Below, in pieces: positions 51,232-59,358 of a stretch of DNA of 64,000 bases. The notes beneath the pieces are model-generated. The model was not told the origin of the DNA, made no database searches, and worked only from the letters and a program-made list of their open reading frames with translations. The stretch is from Aquipseudomonas alcaligenes_A (GTDB lineage: Bacteria; Pseudomonadota; Gammaproteobacteria; Pseudomonadales; Pseudomonadaceae). A program made the position numbers and the translations under genes. The DNA is taken from the NCBI GenBank assembly GCA_048595745.1, contig CP184361.1; one strand, 5' to 3'. The first letter of the stretch is position 1; each line of letters starts with the position of its first letter.

Positions 51232-53081
51232 TAGCGCCCCACCCCTGTGCGGCCTGTAGTAACAGCCAGTTCCAGGCCGTTGTCGCTCTCTAACTGAGTG
51301 ACTTTGGTGGGCAGTGTGCTGAGCACCTCGACGGTGAACTTTCCTCCTACTTCTACAGGTTCGGCCTTGGTGCCCATGATGGCTTCGGTCAGCTGCTGGC
51401 TCAGAGTGGCTGCTGCTGCGGCGAGGGGGTTGGCCACCCATGCGGTACCCTTGGCCAGGGTGCCTGCGGCCTCCATGCGCTCGTCGCGCTCGCCATTGAA
51501 CATGTCGTACAGCAGGCCGCCCAGGCTGGTTTCCTCGCCGTGCAGCTTGCTCAGACCCGCATCAATCCCAGCATTGGCAACAGTGCCCACGCCATAGCCT
51601 GTAGCGCCTGCGCCTGCTACCGCCAGCGCAGGCAAGCCGAAGCGCCCTGCGCCAGCCAGCAGCTTTCCGCCGTTGCCTTTGCCAACGATGGCGTCAACAG
51701 GGTTGAGTGAGCCGCCAAGGCTGTCAGGCATGTTGACGACATAGACCGGGGTGACGCCTGCCACCTCCTCCAGGGCCTTGCCGGTGGCCACGCCCGCTGC
51801 CGTGCCGCCCAGCTTGCCGGCCAGGCCCTTGATGGCCTTGCTGCCGTAGCGGGCCGCGCCTAACAGGCCGAGTGCACCGGCAGCGCTGCCGGCGATGATG
51901 TCCGTGCCATCCAGGCCCAGGCCGCCGTTTTGCTTGCTGTCCAGACCCCACTTGATCAGGCCGGAAAGGGTGTCATTGATCGGCTGAGCGAAGCCATCGG
52001 CGGCCTCGCGCAGGGCGCCCTTGAGGCGGCTGGTCTGGTCCACGGCGTTGCCGATGGCGTCTGGCAAGTCGCGGGCAATGGTGCCGCTGGCGTTGCTGAC
52101 CTGGGCGAACACCTCATCCAGTTTGCCTAGGGAGTCGCCATCGAGCAGCGCCTTGAGGCCGCGCTGGGTGTCCAGGTCGGTGTTGCCGAACGCCTTGGAG
52201 ATGAACTTGAAGCGGTCCTGGTCTGTTCCAAGCTGGGAGTATTTACCCTGGATCTCCTCGATCACTGCCAAGGCATCGCGGCGGCTGCCGTCGGCATCGA
52301 AGAACTTGATGCCCGTGGCCTTCTGGGCATCCTTCATGTACTTGCTGTTGGTGAAGACACGCAACGTGCTGTCGGTGAGGGTCGCCAGGCGCTCGGCGTT
52401 GGGCTCTACCAGGGAGAGCGTTTCCACCAGGGCCAGGGTCTGCTCCAGGCTCAGGTTGGACGACCTGGCGCTGCCGCCCACGCGGGCGAAGATGTCCGGC
52501 AGGTTCTCCAGTTCGGCGTTGCCGGCACGGCCTGCTACCACCATTTTGTCCAGGAGCAAACGGGCTTGCTCGGTCTGGCTCAGGTCGATATCAAACTGTT
52601 TGCTGGCCACGCCCATGGCCTTGGCCAGGGCGTCGGCGTTGGTCTTGGCCACGGCCAGGGTCTCGGCCATCGGGTCAACCGTGGCGGTGGCCTCGGCCAT
52701 GCTCAGGCCGCCCGCGATCAGGGCGTCCACCCCGGCCTTCAGCTCATCCGCACCTTGGCCAGTGGCAATCTGCGCCTCCATCAGTTCGCGGCGCAGGCGG
52801 CCCGCCTCATCAGCGGTCGCGCCCGCTGTGAGCTGCAACTGCTTGAGGTCTTTGTCGAGGCGCGCCGACTGCACGCCCAGGGCGACCGCCGATACGCCAA
52901 TACCCAGCTGGGCCAGCTTGCCCTCAACCGAGCCCATGAAGTGCCCAAGTTGCTCCATCTCATGCTTGGCCGCGCGGCCGAACTTGCGCACGCCACCCTC
53001 GCCCTTGGCCATCCCGGCCATAAGGCGGGTGACGTCGGCGCTGACGCGCAGTGCCAGATTGAGATTGCTGGAGGTGCTCAT
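51231..53081 (-). CDS. Phage tail tape measure protein
   Basis: A 616-residue protein with an N-terminal coiled region (RLMAGMAKGEGGVRKFGRAA), the TP901-type tape measure core (ARLLLDKMVVAGRAGNAELENLPDIFARVGG) and a hydrophobic Ala/Gly-rich middle (GSAAGALGLLGAARYGSKAI and GLPALAVAGAGATGYGVGTV), which may insert in the membrane. Tape measure length sets tail length; this one is rather short, so the tail should be short. Its start overlaps the stop of the frameshifted chaperone as ATGA. Confidence 0.93.
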   Translation of the reverse strand: MSTSSNLNLALRVSADVTRLMAGMAKGEGGVRKFGRAAKHEMEQLGHFMGSVEGKLAQLGIGVSAVALGVQSARLDKDLKQLQLTAGATADEAGRLRRELMEAQIATGQGADELKAGVDALIAGGLSMAEATATVDPMAETLAVAKTNADALAKAMGVASKQFDIDLSQTEQARLLLDKMVVAGRAGNAELENLPDIFARVGGSARSSNLSLEQTLALVETLSLVEPNAERLATLTDSTLRVFTNSKYMKDAQKATGIKFFDADGSRRDALAVIEEIQGKYSQLGTDQDRFKFISKAFGNTDLDTQRGLKALLDGDSLGKLDEVFAQVSNASGTIARDLPDAIGNAVDQTSRLKGALREAADGFAQPINDTLSGLIKWGLDSKQNGGLGLDGTDIIAGSAAGALGLLGAARYGSKAIKGLAGKLGGTAAGVATGKALEEVAGVTPVYVVNMPDSLGGSLNPVDAIVGKGNGGKLLAGAGRFGLPALAVAGAGATGYGVGTVANAGIDAGLSKLHGEETSLGGLLYDMFNGERDERMEAAGTLAKGTAWVANPLAAAAATLSQQLTEAIMGTKAEPVEVGGKFTVEVLSTLPTKVTQLESDNGLELAVTTGRTGVGR

Positions 53082-53520
53082 GACTTCTTCTTGGTCAGGT
53101 TGGCCAGGTAGTGGTCGAACTCGTAGCGCGGCAGCGCGAGGATGGTCTCGCGCGACCAGTGGTGCTTAAGGGCGATTAGCTGGATGGCGTCGAGGTAGTG
53201 GCGGATTCGCTCAGCTCGACGTTTCCCAGCCGATCCAGCACGATCTGGGCCGAGCGCAGTGCCAGGAAGTCCGCGCGCTTCTTAACCATGCCGACGGTGA
53301 ACGGGCCGGGATATTCGCGGCCGTCATCGCTGCGAATCTTGGTCAGCTGCCGCACCGCCAGCTGGGCGTTGTAGTGGATGGCGTGGCCCGCGCCACCCGA
53401 GTCGGCCTCGGCCTCGATCATGTCGGCCAACTCAGCCTCGCGCATGTCGAAGTGACGGTAGACAGTGCCCTCGATCACGAAGCCTTTCGGCAGGGTGCCG
53501 CTGGTAACGAGCAGTTGCAT
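53078..53520 (-). CDS. Tail assembly chaperone, -1 frameshift long form
   Basis: Reading complement(join(53221..53520,53078..53221)) gives a 147-residue product. The shift is at G GGA AAC (53227-53221): zero-frame codons CTG GGA AAC can slip to GGG AAA. The -1 frame then continues with RRAERIRHYLDAIQLIALKH and HWSRETILALPRYEFDHYLA, a convincing soluble sequence, and stops in the ATGA that overlaps the tape measure start. Zero-frame reading stops 14 codons after the site. This is the classic G/GT-type frameshift arrangement. Confidence 0.8.
53176..53520 (-). CDS. Tail assembly chaperone, short form (Mu gp41-like)
   Basis: A 114-residue protein (LVTSGTLPKGFVIEGTVYRH at the start) between the tail tube and tape measure genes, the place of gp41 in Mu. 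The zero-frame product ends soon after a slippery site. In this phage class the chaperone is made in two lengths; the long one is listed separately. Confidence 0.9.
   Translation of the reverse strand: MQLLVTSGTLPKGFVIEGTVYRHFDMREAELADMIEAEADSGGAGHAIHYNAQLAVRQLTKIRSDDGREYPGPFTVGMVKKRADFLALRSAQIVLDRLGNVELSESATTSTPSS
53221..53227 (-). promoter_or_regulatory. Slippery heptamer for -1 frameshift
   Basis: Minus-strand GGGAAAC in the frame G GGA AAC (X XXY YYZ). It is one base different from the GGGAAAG site of lambda G-GT and sits 100 codons into the chaperone gene. Confidence 0.8.
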
Positions 53521-53529
53521 GGTGGCTCC

Positions 53530-53874
53530 TTAGACTTGCGCGGCCGGTTGGCCGCTGAACTTGATGGCTACATCGGCGCCGACGGTGATGGCGTCGACGG
53601 TGAAGGCGTCGCGGATGACCCAGCTGCGGCCGGTGTCGGACTCGAACACGACGTTGGCGCCGGTCAGGGCGCGCAGGCCCTCGACGTCCAGGTCTCGGGT
53701 CAGCGGGACGCTGCAGCTCAGCTCAGGGGCGGCGGTGGCCTCGGTGAAGCCGACCGACCCGTCGTCCAGCGGGTCCGGCGTGCGAGCGACACCGCCCAAG
53801 TTGAGGGTGGCGCCAGGCTTGGAGCGCAAGCGCTGGCCGTTGAAGCTGATGGTGGCGCGGCCGTGGTGTTGCAT
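53530..53874 (-). CDS. Tail tube protein (Mu gpM-like)
   Basis: A 114-residue protein with a Gly-rich beta fold starting MQHHGRATISFNGQRLRSKP, as in the Mu-like tail tube family (phage_tube, DUF2597-like). It polymerises as the inner tube inside the sheath. Located immediately after the sheath gene with a 9-base gap. Confidence 0.9.
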   Translation of the reverse strand: MQHHGRATISFNGQRLRSKPGATLNLGGVARTPDPLDDGSVGFTEATAAPELSCSVPLTRDLDVEGLRALTGANVVFESDTGRSWVIRDAFTVDAITVGADVAIKFSGQPAAQV

Positions 53875-53883
53875 GGGGCCTCC

Positions 53884-55356
53884 TTACAGGCGGAACTGCA
53901 CTGCGGCAGCGAAGATGTCGAACTGGTTGACCAGGTTCGGCGGCATCACCGCGTTGACCCGGTTGGGGTTCTGGTTGGAGCGTTTGATCAGCAGATCGCG
54001 CTTGAAGCCCTCCATGTCCTCGATCAGGCCATCCTCCTCGTGCAGCTTGGTGGCCTCTGCAACCAAGGTGGCGCGGATCAGGTTCGGGGTGGCGATGGCC
54101 TGGCCGGGAATGGCCCTGTCGCCCAACTTGTGGCGCGGGTAGTCGCGGGCAACCGCCGTGTTGAAGCGGAAGCGAATCAGGTCGGCGGTCCACTTGGTCT
54201 CCAGGCGCAGCAGGCTGATATCGGGCAGGCCGAAGCTGTTGGTCTGGTAGTTGGTGATGATCACTTCGCACAGCACCTGGCCGCCCTGGTCGACGGTGAA
54301 GGTGCTGATGCCGTCGTACAGCAGCAGGTTGCGCTCGGCACGGGTGAAGCGGATCTTCTCGGCAGGCGGCAGCACCCCTGGCAGCACCAGGCTGCGGAAC
54401 GGGCGAGCCGGGTCGTTAGCGCCCGAAAACTCGGCAACCGTTGCCCACACCGAAGCCACCACCCATGGCGCGGTCGGCACGCCATGCAGGCCGAGGGTGC
54501 TGCAATGCGGCGAGTTGCGGCCGCTGCCCCAGGTAGTCAGCTGGGCATGGTTGCCGGTCTTGGCGTTGAAGACATGCCCGGTCAGGGTGTCCATCGGGCC
54601 GAAGCGGTCCACCATCTCCGCCTCCAGGGCGGCCAGGTTGGCGCCGTCCAGGTACGGGCAGACGATGCTGTAGTACTGCTTGCCCGCAATGGCATCGAGC
54701 ACCGGCTGTACTTCCGGGTTTGCAGTGCCACCGGCCATGGCGGTGATGGCCACGGTCAGACCAGCTGGGGTCTGCTCGCCGTCGTAGTAGTTCAGGCGCA
54801 GGTCCAGGTCGTTGCCGGTCTCGCCCTTCCAGCGGCAGGTCAAAGTCACCTCGCCGGCCGTTGCGGCAGCAGTAACCGGCAGGCCGGTGGTGGCGTTGAT
54901 GGTCGAGGCCAAGCGGCTGGCCAGAGTGGCAACCGGCTCGGCAGCCGCTACACCGATACGCACACGGTTGCCACCAATGTAGAGGCACAGGGTGCCGCTG
55001 GCAGTTGGTGCGCCGCCGAAGGTGACCTTGCCGGTCGCCGCTTGGCCGTCGCCGTCGTCATCCAGGGCGATGGCCCACAGGTCGACGTACTCGTTTGCCT
55101 CGCGGGCAGCGGCGGCCATGGCATGGAGCATGGAGCCTTGACCGAAGGCGTCGGCGGCCTGGTCACCGGCCTGGCTACCCAGGCGAATCGTGTTCAGGGC
55201 CGCGACCTTGCCGGTGGCCAGGCGCTGGCCGACCAGGAGCAGGCGGCGCTCCATGACAGCGCCGCCGCCATTGGCCTTGCTCGGGTCGATCTCGATATAG
55301 ATGCCCGGTACCCGGATGCTATCCGGGACTTCGTTGAAGCTGACGTTCTCGGCCAT
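53884..55356 (-). CDS. Contractile tail sheath protein (Mu gpL-like)
   Basis: A 490-residue sheath protein. The start MAENVSFNEVPDSIRVPGIY with PGIYIEIDPSKAN is the Mu gpL motif; NATTGLPVTAAATAGEVTLT and the C-terminal SAMPPNLVNQFDIFAAAVQF-like ending (INAVMPPNLVNQF) are also family features. Its presence shows the phage is a myovirus with a contractile tail. Confidence 0.95.
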   Translation of the reverse strand: MAENVSFNEVPDSIRVPGIYIEIDPSKANGGGAVMERRLLLVGQRLATGKVAALNTIRLGSQAGDQAADAFGQGSMLHAMAAAAREANEYVDLWAIALDDDGDGQAATGKVTFGGAPTASGTLCLYIGGNRVRIGVAAAEPVATLASRLASTINATTGLPVTAAATAGEVTLTCRWKGETGNDLDLRLNYYDGEQTPAGLTVAITAMAGGTANPEVQPVLDAIAGKQYYSIVCPYLDGANLAALEAEMVDRFGPMDTLTGHVFNAKTGNHAQLTTWGSGRNSPHCSTLGLHGVPTAPWVVASVWATVAEFSGANDPARPFRSLVLPGVLPPAEKIRFTRAERNLLLYDGISTFTVDQGGQVLCEVIITNYQTNSFGLPDISLLRLETKWTADLIRFRFNTAVARDYPRHKLGDRAIPGQAIATPNLIRATLVAEATKLHEEDGLIEDMEGFKRDLLIKRSNQNPNRVNAVMPPNLVNQFDIFAAAVQFRL

Positions 55357-55359
55357 GGC

Positions 55360-55557
55360 TTACTCCTTGGCTTCCGACTTGCGCGAGGTGGCCGGCTTCG
55401 GCGGCTGGCCTTTCTTGACGGACTCGTCCGCCAGCTGGCGACGCCAGTAGCTGTCGAGCACTACGAAGCCCCCCTCAGGCGGCAGGTAGCCGCCTTGCGG
55501 GTGGCGCACCTTGAGGCCCTCGGCGGGCACCAGGTACTCGGGTTTGGGTTGAGTCAT
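55360..55557 (-). CDS. Mu gp38-like DUF2635 protein
   Basis: A 65-residue protein starting MTQPKPEYLVPAEGLKVRHP, with the DUF2635 core RHPQGGYLPPEGGFVVLDSY. This small protein always lies just before the sheath gene in Mu-like phages. Start ATG 55557 overlaps the gp37 stop; a GTG one codon upstream is also possible. Function unknown. Confidence 0.9.
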   Translation of the reverse strand: MTQPKPEYLVPAEGLKVRHPQGGYLPPEGGFVVLDSYWRRQLADESVKKGQPPKPATSRKSEAKE

Positions 55558-56141
55558 CACTCCTCCTGAGGGTTGATGCTGGATTGCAGGTCAGGCGCTG
55601 GGGCGTCGTGGTTCTCGTCGAGCCAGCGCTGGTGCTCGCTTGGGGTTTGGGGCTCCAGATCGAAGTCGGCGTGGAACTCCAGGAAGTCGCCCAGGTTCTG
55701 CTGCTCGGGCTCCGGGGTGTCGCAATTGCACTGCACTGCCAGCAGGGACACATACAGGCCCTTGTCGCGCAGCGCGTTGTCCTGCTGGAACTGGTAGCCG
55801 GTTACCTGCCAGCTGCCGCCGTTGGTGACACCGCCGTGCAGGTACGCAACGCCGGCATCGACCATCTCGTAAAGACCGATGGTTGCCTTACTGCCGTGGC
55901 GGGCTTCCTGATGGCCTTTGGCATTGCGAGCGACCATGACCACGACAAAGCGCGGGGTGGCCACCAGGTCCGCCAAGGTGCCGTCCATGGCAACGACGTA
56001 GGCTGCCGGGGCATCCACGCCCCAGCGGTTGAGGACGTCCTTGCCCGGTACGTCCGGTAGGCTGTCGACGGTCTTTAACCTCAGGCCTAAGGGACACTCC
56101 TTAATCAGTTGCACCAGCTGGTTTTCGAGGTCGCCGAGCAT
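55557..56141 (-). CDS. Mu gp37-like protein (DUF1834), tail terminator candidate
   Basis: A 194-residue protein whose N-terminal half has MLGDLENQLVQLIKECPLGL and GVDAPAAYVVAMDGTLADLV of the DUF1834/gp37 family, thought to be a tail completion or terminator protein. The C-terminal third is acidic and probably disordered. One-base overlaps join it to gpG and to the DUF2635 gene. Confidence 0.88.
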   Translation of the reverse strand: MLGDLENQLVQLIKECPLGLRLKTVDSLPDVPGKDVLNRWGVDAPAAYVVAMDGTLADLVATPRFVVVMVARNAKGHQEARHGSKATIGLYEMVDAGVAYLHGGVTNGGSWQVTGYQFQQDNALRDKGLYVSLLAVQCNCDTPEPEQQNLGDFLEFHADFDLEPQTPSEHQRWLDENHDAPAPDLQSSINPQEE

Positions 56142-56653
56142 CAGGCCCCCCCAGCCGCGGAGCGGCGGATCAGCTGAGTGATGTGGTCGGCAGCCAGGTC
56201 GAGGATCTCGCGGCTGTCCTCGGCCGATACGCCCAGGAAAGCGCGCGCCTCGATCTTCACCTGGCGCTTAGAGGCCCAGCCGAGACCGGGAATGGCGAAG
56301 CGCAGGAACTGGCCGGCCTTGGCCGCGATGGTGGCGCCGAACTGGTGGACTGCCGCATAGATGCGGTTGGTGCCCCACTCGGCGGCCTCGCTGTCGGCCT
56401 GGCTGGTGATGGAGTCACCCAGGTGGCCATCCTTGGTCAGCGTCTTACCGCCGCTGTGCAGGGCGCGCAGACTGGGCTTCCAGCGCTGGCCGTCCGGGCC
56501 GGTCTGGGTGCTGAAGCGCTCGCGGGTGCTGTTCTCGCCATAGAGGGCGATCTGTTGCAGCAGCGGCTGCGGGTTGGCTCCCATCTGTCGGATGCTGGTA
56601 AACACGCGCTGCACGGCTGCCAGGTTGGAGTCCAGCTGAATGCTGACGGCCAT
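56141..56653 (-). CDS. Phage virion morphogenesis protein (Mu gpG-like)
   Basis: A 170-residue protein of the phage virion morphogenesis/tail completion family: MAVSIQLDSNLAAVQRVFTS at the start and TLTKDGHLGDSITSQADSEA, EWGTNRIYAAVHQFGATIAA in the middle. In Mu the gpG gene lies next to F, upstream of the protease gene; here it is between gp36 and gp37, so this phage has a different order. Confidence 0.88.
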   Translation of the reverse strand: MAVSIQLDSNLAAVQRVFTSIRQMGANPQPLLQQIALYGENSTRERFSTQTGPDGQRWKPSLRALHSGGKTLTKDGHLGDSITSQADSEAAEWGTNRIYAAVHQFGATIAAKAGQFLRFAIPGLGWASKRQVKIEARAFLGVSAEDSREILDLAADHITQLIRRSAAGGA

Positions 56654-57153
56654 TAGATGAACCCCTTCGAGTCTTCGCGGCTGAACACCAGCGGCTCGCT
56701 GACCATCTCGGCGCTGGCCGAGGACTGTGCAGTGGCGCCGCTTTCACCTGGGCCGAGCTGCACGTTGCCCCTCGACACGTCGCGCAGAAAGGCGACGGCG
56801 TCGTCGTGGTTCTTCTTCACCTGGTCGGTTACCGCGTCGTCATAGAGGAAGTAGCGGGCCAGCTGGCAGGCGATGCGTTCCAGGACGCCCGCCGCGTTGG
56901 TGACGGGCGTCTGGTAGCGGCTGGCCAGGTAGCCATTTATGGTGCTGTCGGCGTCGCGCAGGGTGCGCTCGATGTTGGCCAGCGCCGCCCCTGCAGCCGC
57001 CTGCTCCTCGGGGGAGTAGCCGGTCAGGTCGTCACCGCGCACGGCCTTGGCCAGCAGCACACCATCCACCAGGGACGGCACGCTGTCGTCGGCGCGCTGG
57101 GCGATCTCCTCGGCGCCATAGCGCGCGAGCAGTTGGGCGGCGCTGGCGTACAT
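56653..57153 (-). CDS. Mu gp36-like protein (DUF1320)
   Basis: A 166-residue protein starting MYASAAQLLARYGAEEIAQR with the DUF1320 signature INGYLASRYQTPVTNAAGVL and a helical LERIACQLARYFLYDD. It is a head-tail connector protein in this phage class. One-base overlaps with both neighbours. Confidence 0.92.
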   Translation of the reverse strand: MYASAAQLLARYGAEEIAQRADDSVPSLVDGVLLAKAVRGDDLTGYSPEEQAAAGAALANIERTLRDADSTINGYLASRYQTPVTNAAGVLERIACQLARYFLYDDAVTDQVKKNHDDAVAFLRDVSRGNVQLGPGESGATAQSSASAEMVSEPLVFSREDSKGFI

Positions 57154-57497
57154 CAGGCGTTACCCCCGGCCTGGGGCTCGGTGGTACCACCGTTAGCGCC
57201 GGGATTGGCACCGGTCTCGTGCTGCTGCAGCTGCTCGTCGTCCTCGGCAGTTGCCGGGAACTCGCACTCCTGGACGGACAGCATGGGCTCCTCGCGGATG
57301 GCCTTGAGCTGTTCCTCGGTCAGGTTCTCCAGGAGCAGGCCGTGGCCTTCGCGGGTGAAGACATGACCCGCGCGGCGGAACACTTCGGAAAAGCTGCGGA
57401 CGAAGATGCCCGGCAGCATGTTCGGTTCTTTGCCTGCGGCAGGTTTAGCGGTGGCCTTAGCCTGCGGCTTGGAGGCGCCAGATTTTGCTGTTGCCAT
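57153..57497 (-). CDS. Mu gp35-like head protein (HI1506 type)
   Basis: A 114-residue protein. Residues 1-25 are a Lys/Ala-rich tail, residues 30-70 (LPGIFVRSFSEVFRRAGHVF) contain the HI1506/gp35 domain, and the C-terminus is acidic and Gly/Asn-rich. It lies directly after the major head gene. Probable connector or neck component. Confidence 0.75.
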   Translation of the reverse strand: MATAKSGASKPQAKATAKPAAGKEPNMLPGIFVRSFSEVFRRAGHVFTREGHGLLLENLTEEQLKAIREEPMLSVQECEFPATAEDDEQLQQHETGANPGANGGTTEPQAGGNA

Positions 57498-57510
57498 GGG
57501 TCAGCCCTCC

Positions 57511-58419
57511 TTAGGCGCCGGTACCAGTGGAACCAAAGGACAGCTGCCAGAAGCCATAGCCGGCGGCAGCTCGGGCCTCGGCGCCGAACTTGTACTTCTT
57601 CAGGTTGAACACGTCCTCGGCTTCCGGGTTGGTCTGCGAGACGAACAGCGGCTTCTTGCGAGGCTGGTAGATGAAGGGCTTGATCGGCTTGGTGGTGTCC
57701 AGGAGGAACCAGGCGGTATCGGACTCGATACGGCCATCCACCAGCAGCTCGGCGGTGCCCTTGTAGGGGTTGGGGGTGCCGTCTGCGAGCTTGTCGTTGG
57801 TCAACAGCGACTTGGCCATGTCTTCCAAGGCGGGGCCGACCAGAAGCACGTTGGGGGTGATGTTGAGCGAACGGCCCTCGTCGTCCTTGAACTTCTTCAT
57901 GGCGGTACGGGCAGCGCCATAGCCAGCCTTGGCGGCAACCAGCGTGGCATTGGAAAGTGGCGCGGTGCTCTTGTTGCTGGCGATCCCATTGCCCACCGGG
58001 TGGTCGGTGTCGAAGTGGTACTGGCCGTCGTAGGTCAGCTTGGTGAAGCCGCCATTGACCGCCTCGTACACCAGCTCGTCCGGCAGCTGCGCCGCCGAGT
58101 AGCCGGCCATCTCGGCCTGGGGCTTGTAGATACCGAGCTGGTCGTCCTCGATGTGGTTGCGGTCGACCTCGACGGTGGCCTCGAAGTCTTCGTTGACCAC
58201 CACGTACTTGTAGGCTTCCAGGGCCTTGGCGACCTTGGCGCCGACCCAGCGACGCATCTTCGGGAAGAGGCTGAGCCAGCTGTAGTCGTTCTGACCGCTG
58301 GTGCTCGGCACTTCCATGGCGATCTTCTGCCAGGTGCTGGGCGCGGCGTCGAACGCCTTGTTGAAGATGGTCTTCAGGTTGATGAAGACGGCCGTCAGGC
58401 TTTGCTTATTGATCAGCAT
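57511..58419 (-). CDS. Major head subunit (Mu gpT-like)
   Basis: A 302-residue capsid protein. The start MLINKQSLTAVFINLKTIFN and YSWLSLFPKMRRWVGAKVAK are signatures of the Mu-like prophage major head subunit family gpT; ITPNVLLVGPALEDMAKSLL is a conserved later part. It forms the icosahedral shell. It is downstream of the decoration-like gene. Confidence 0.96.
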   Translation of the reverse strand: MLINKQSLTAVFINLKTIFNKAFDAAPSTWQKIAMEVPSTSGQNDYSWLSLFPKMRRWVGAKVAKALEAYKYVVVNEDFEATVEVDRNHIEDDQLGIYKPQAEMAGYSAAQLPDELVYEAVNGGFTKLTYDGQYHFDTDHPVGNGIASNKSTAPLSNATLVAAKAGYGAARTAMKKFKDDEGRSLNITPNVLLVGPALEDMAKSLLTNDKLADGTPNPYKGTAELLVDGRIESDTAWFLLDTTKPIKPFIYQPRKKPLFVSQTNPEAEDVFNLKKYKFGAEARAAAGYGFWQLSFGSTGTGA

Positions 58420-58446
58420 TGCGGGTGCTCTCCTTGTAGTTCCGGG

Positions 58447-58845
58447 TTATTCCACCCACACGCCGTCGGCCTCGATGCCGACGATGCGGCCAGCCGGGGA
58501 GCGAGTGCTGCCGCCATCGGTGGCGGCCAGGGTCTGGTCGTCCACGATGTAGGCGGTTTTCATGAGGTGGGCTTGGGTGATAGAGCCGTCGTTGACCCAC
58601 TTGAAGGCCAGCAGGCGGCGCACCGGCACAGACTTGGCGCCGTTGGCGCCGCCGGTGTTATCCACCGCTTCTTCGGCGCGGCCGATATAGGACAGGCCGA
58701 GCGCGGTGCTGCCGGGGGCGCCGTAGCCGGCGGCATTGGTGACGACAATGGCCCCGGCGAAGACCTTGGCATTGGCGGCCAGTGCGATGCTGAGGATGGA
58801 TGCAACCTGTTGATGGGTGTTGCGGTCACGTACGAGCGCAGTCAT
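58447..58845 (-). CDS. Head decoration-like / gp33-position protein
   Basis: A 132-residue protein between the protease/scaffold and the major head gene, with beta strands and a Gly-rich segment (AGAIVVTNAAGYGAPGSTAL). The composition is like DUF2190-type decoration proteins. It is likely a capsid accessory protein. Assignment is by position and general features. Confidence 0.75.
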   Translation of the reverse strand: MTALVRDRNTHQQVASILSIALAANAKVFAGAIVVTNAAGYGAPGSTALGLSYIGRAEEAVDNTGGANGAKSVPVRRLLAFKWVNDGSITQAHLMKTAYIVDDQTLAATDGGSTRSPAGRIVGIEADGVWVE

Positions 58846-58854
58846 GGGGCCTCC

Positions 58855-59358
58855 TTAAGCCTTGAGCGTGGCCAGGTAGTCTTTCGGGTCGGTGCCCATG
58901 GCGCGGCAGGCGGCCAGGGCCTCCTCGCTCAGCTCCTCGACCGTTGCCGGAACCGGCGGTTTGGCCTGGGTTTGCTGGCCCTTGAGCGCGGCAATGGCTG
59001 GGGTGTTATCCAGGTAGGTCTTGAGGGCGGCTACGTCTTTGCCGCCCAGATCACGCGCCCACTTCTCCTGGGCAGGCAGGAGGCGGCCGTCGGCCAGGCC
59101 GGTTTTCACCAGATCCTCCACCTCGCGGCCAACCTGGCCGGACTTGAGGGCAACGATGTCTTGTTTCAGCTCCTCGACCACGGAGACCGGCACGTGCTTG
59201 GCCGGGTCAACGACCTGAGCCTTGGCGGCGGCCAGCTGGGCCTCCACCTCGGGCAGTTTGTCGGCGTTGCCCTTGACCATGGTCAGGGCGTTCTGGATGT
59301 CCTCGTCGCTGGCGTCCTGGGCCAGGCCGAGCAGAGCGATCAGTTGTTCGCGTTTCAC
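58855..59358 (-). CDS. Internal-start scaffold protein (Mu gpZ-like)
   Basis: Codon 186 of the protease gene is GTG (59358) preceded by AGGAG (59372-59368) nine bases away. Initiation there would give a 167-residue scaffold that contains only the helical C-terminal part, starting VKREQLIALLGLAQDASDED. Mu makes gpZ this way from within gpI, so a nested start is expected. Confidence 0.7.
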   Translation of the reverse strand: MKREQLIALLGLAQDASDEDIQNALTMVKGNADKLPEVEAQLAAAKAQVVDPAKHVPVSVVEELKQDIVALKSGQVGREVEDLVKTGLADGRLLPAQEKWARDLGGKDVAALKTYLDNTPAIAALKGQQTQAKPPVPATVEELSEEALAACRAMGTDPKDYLATLKA

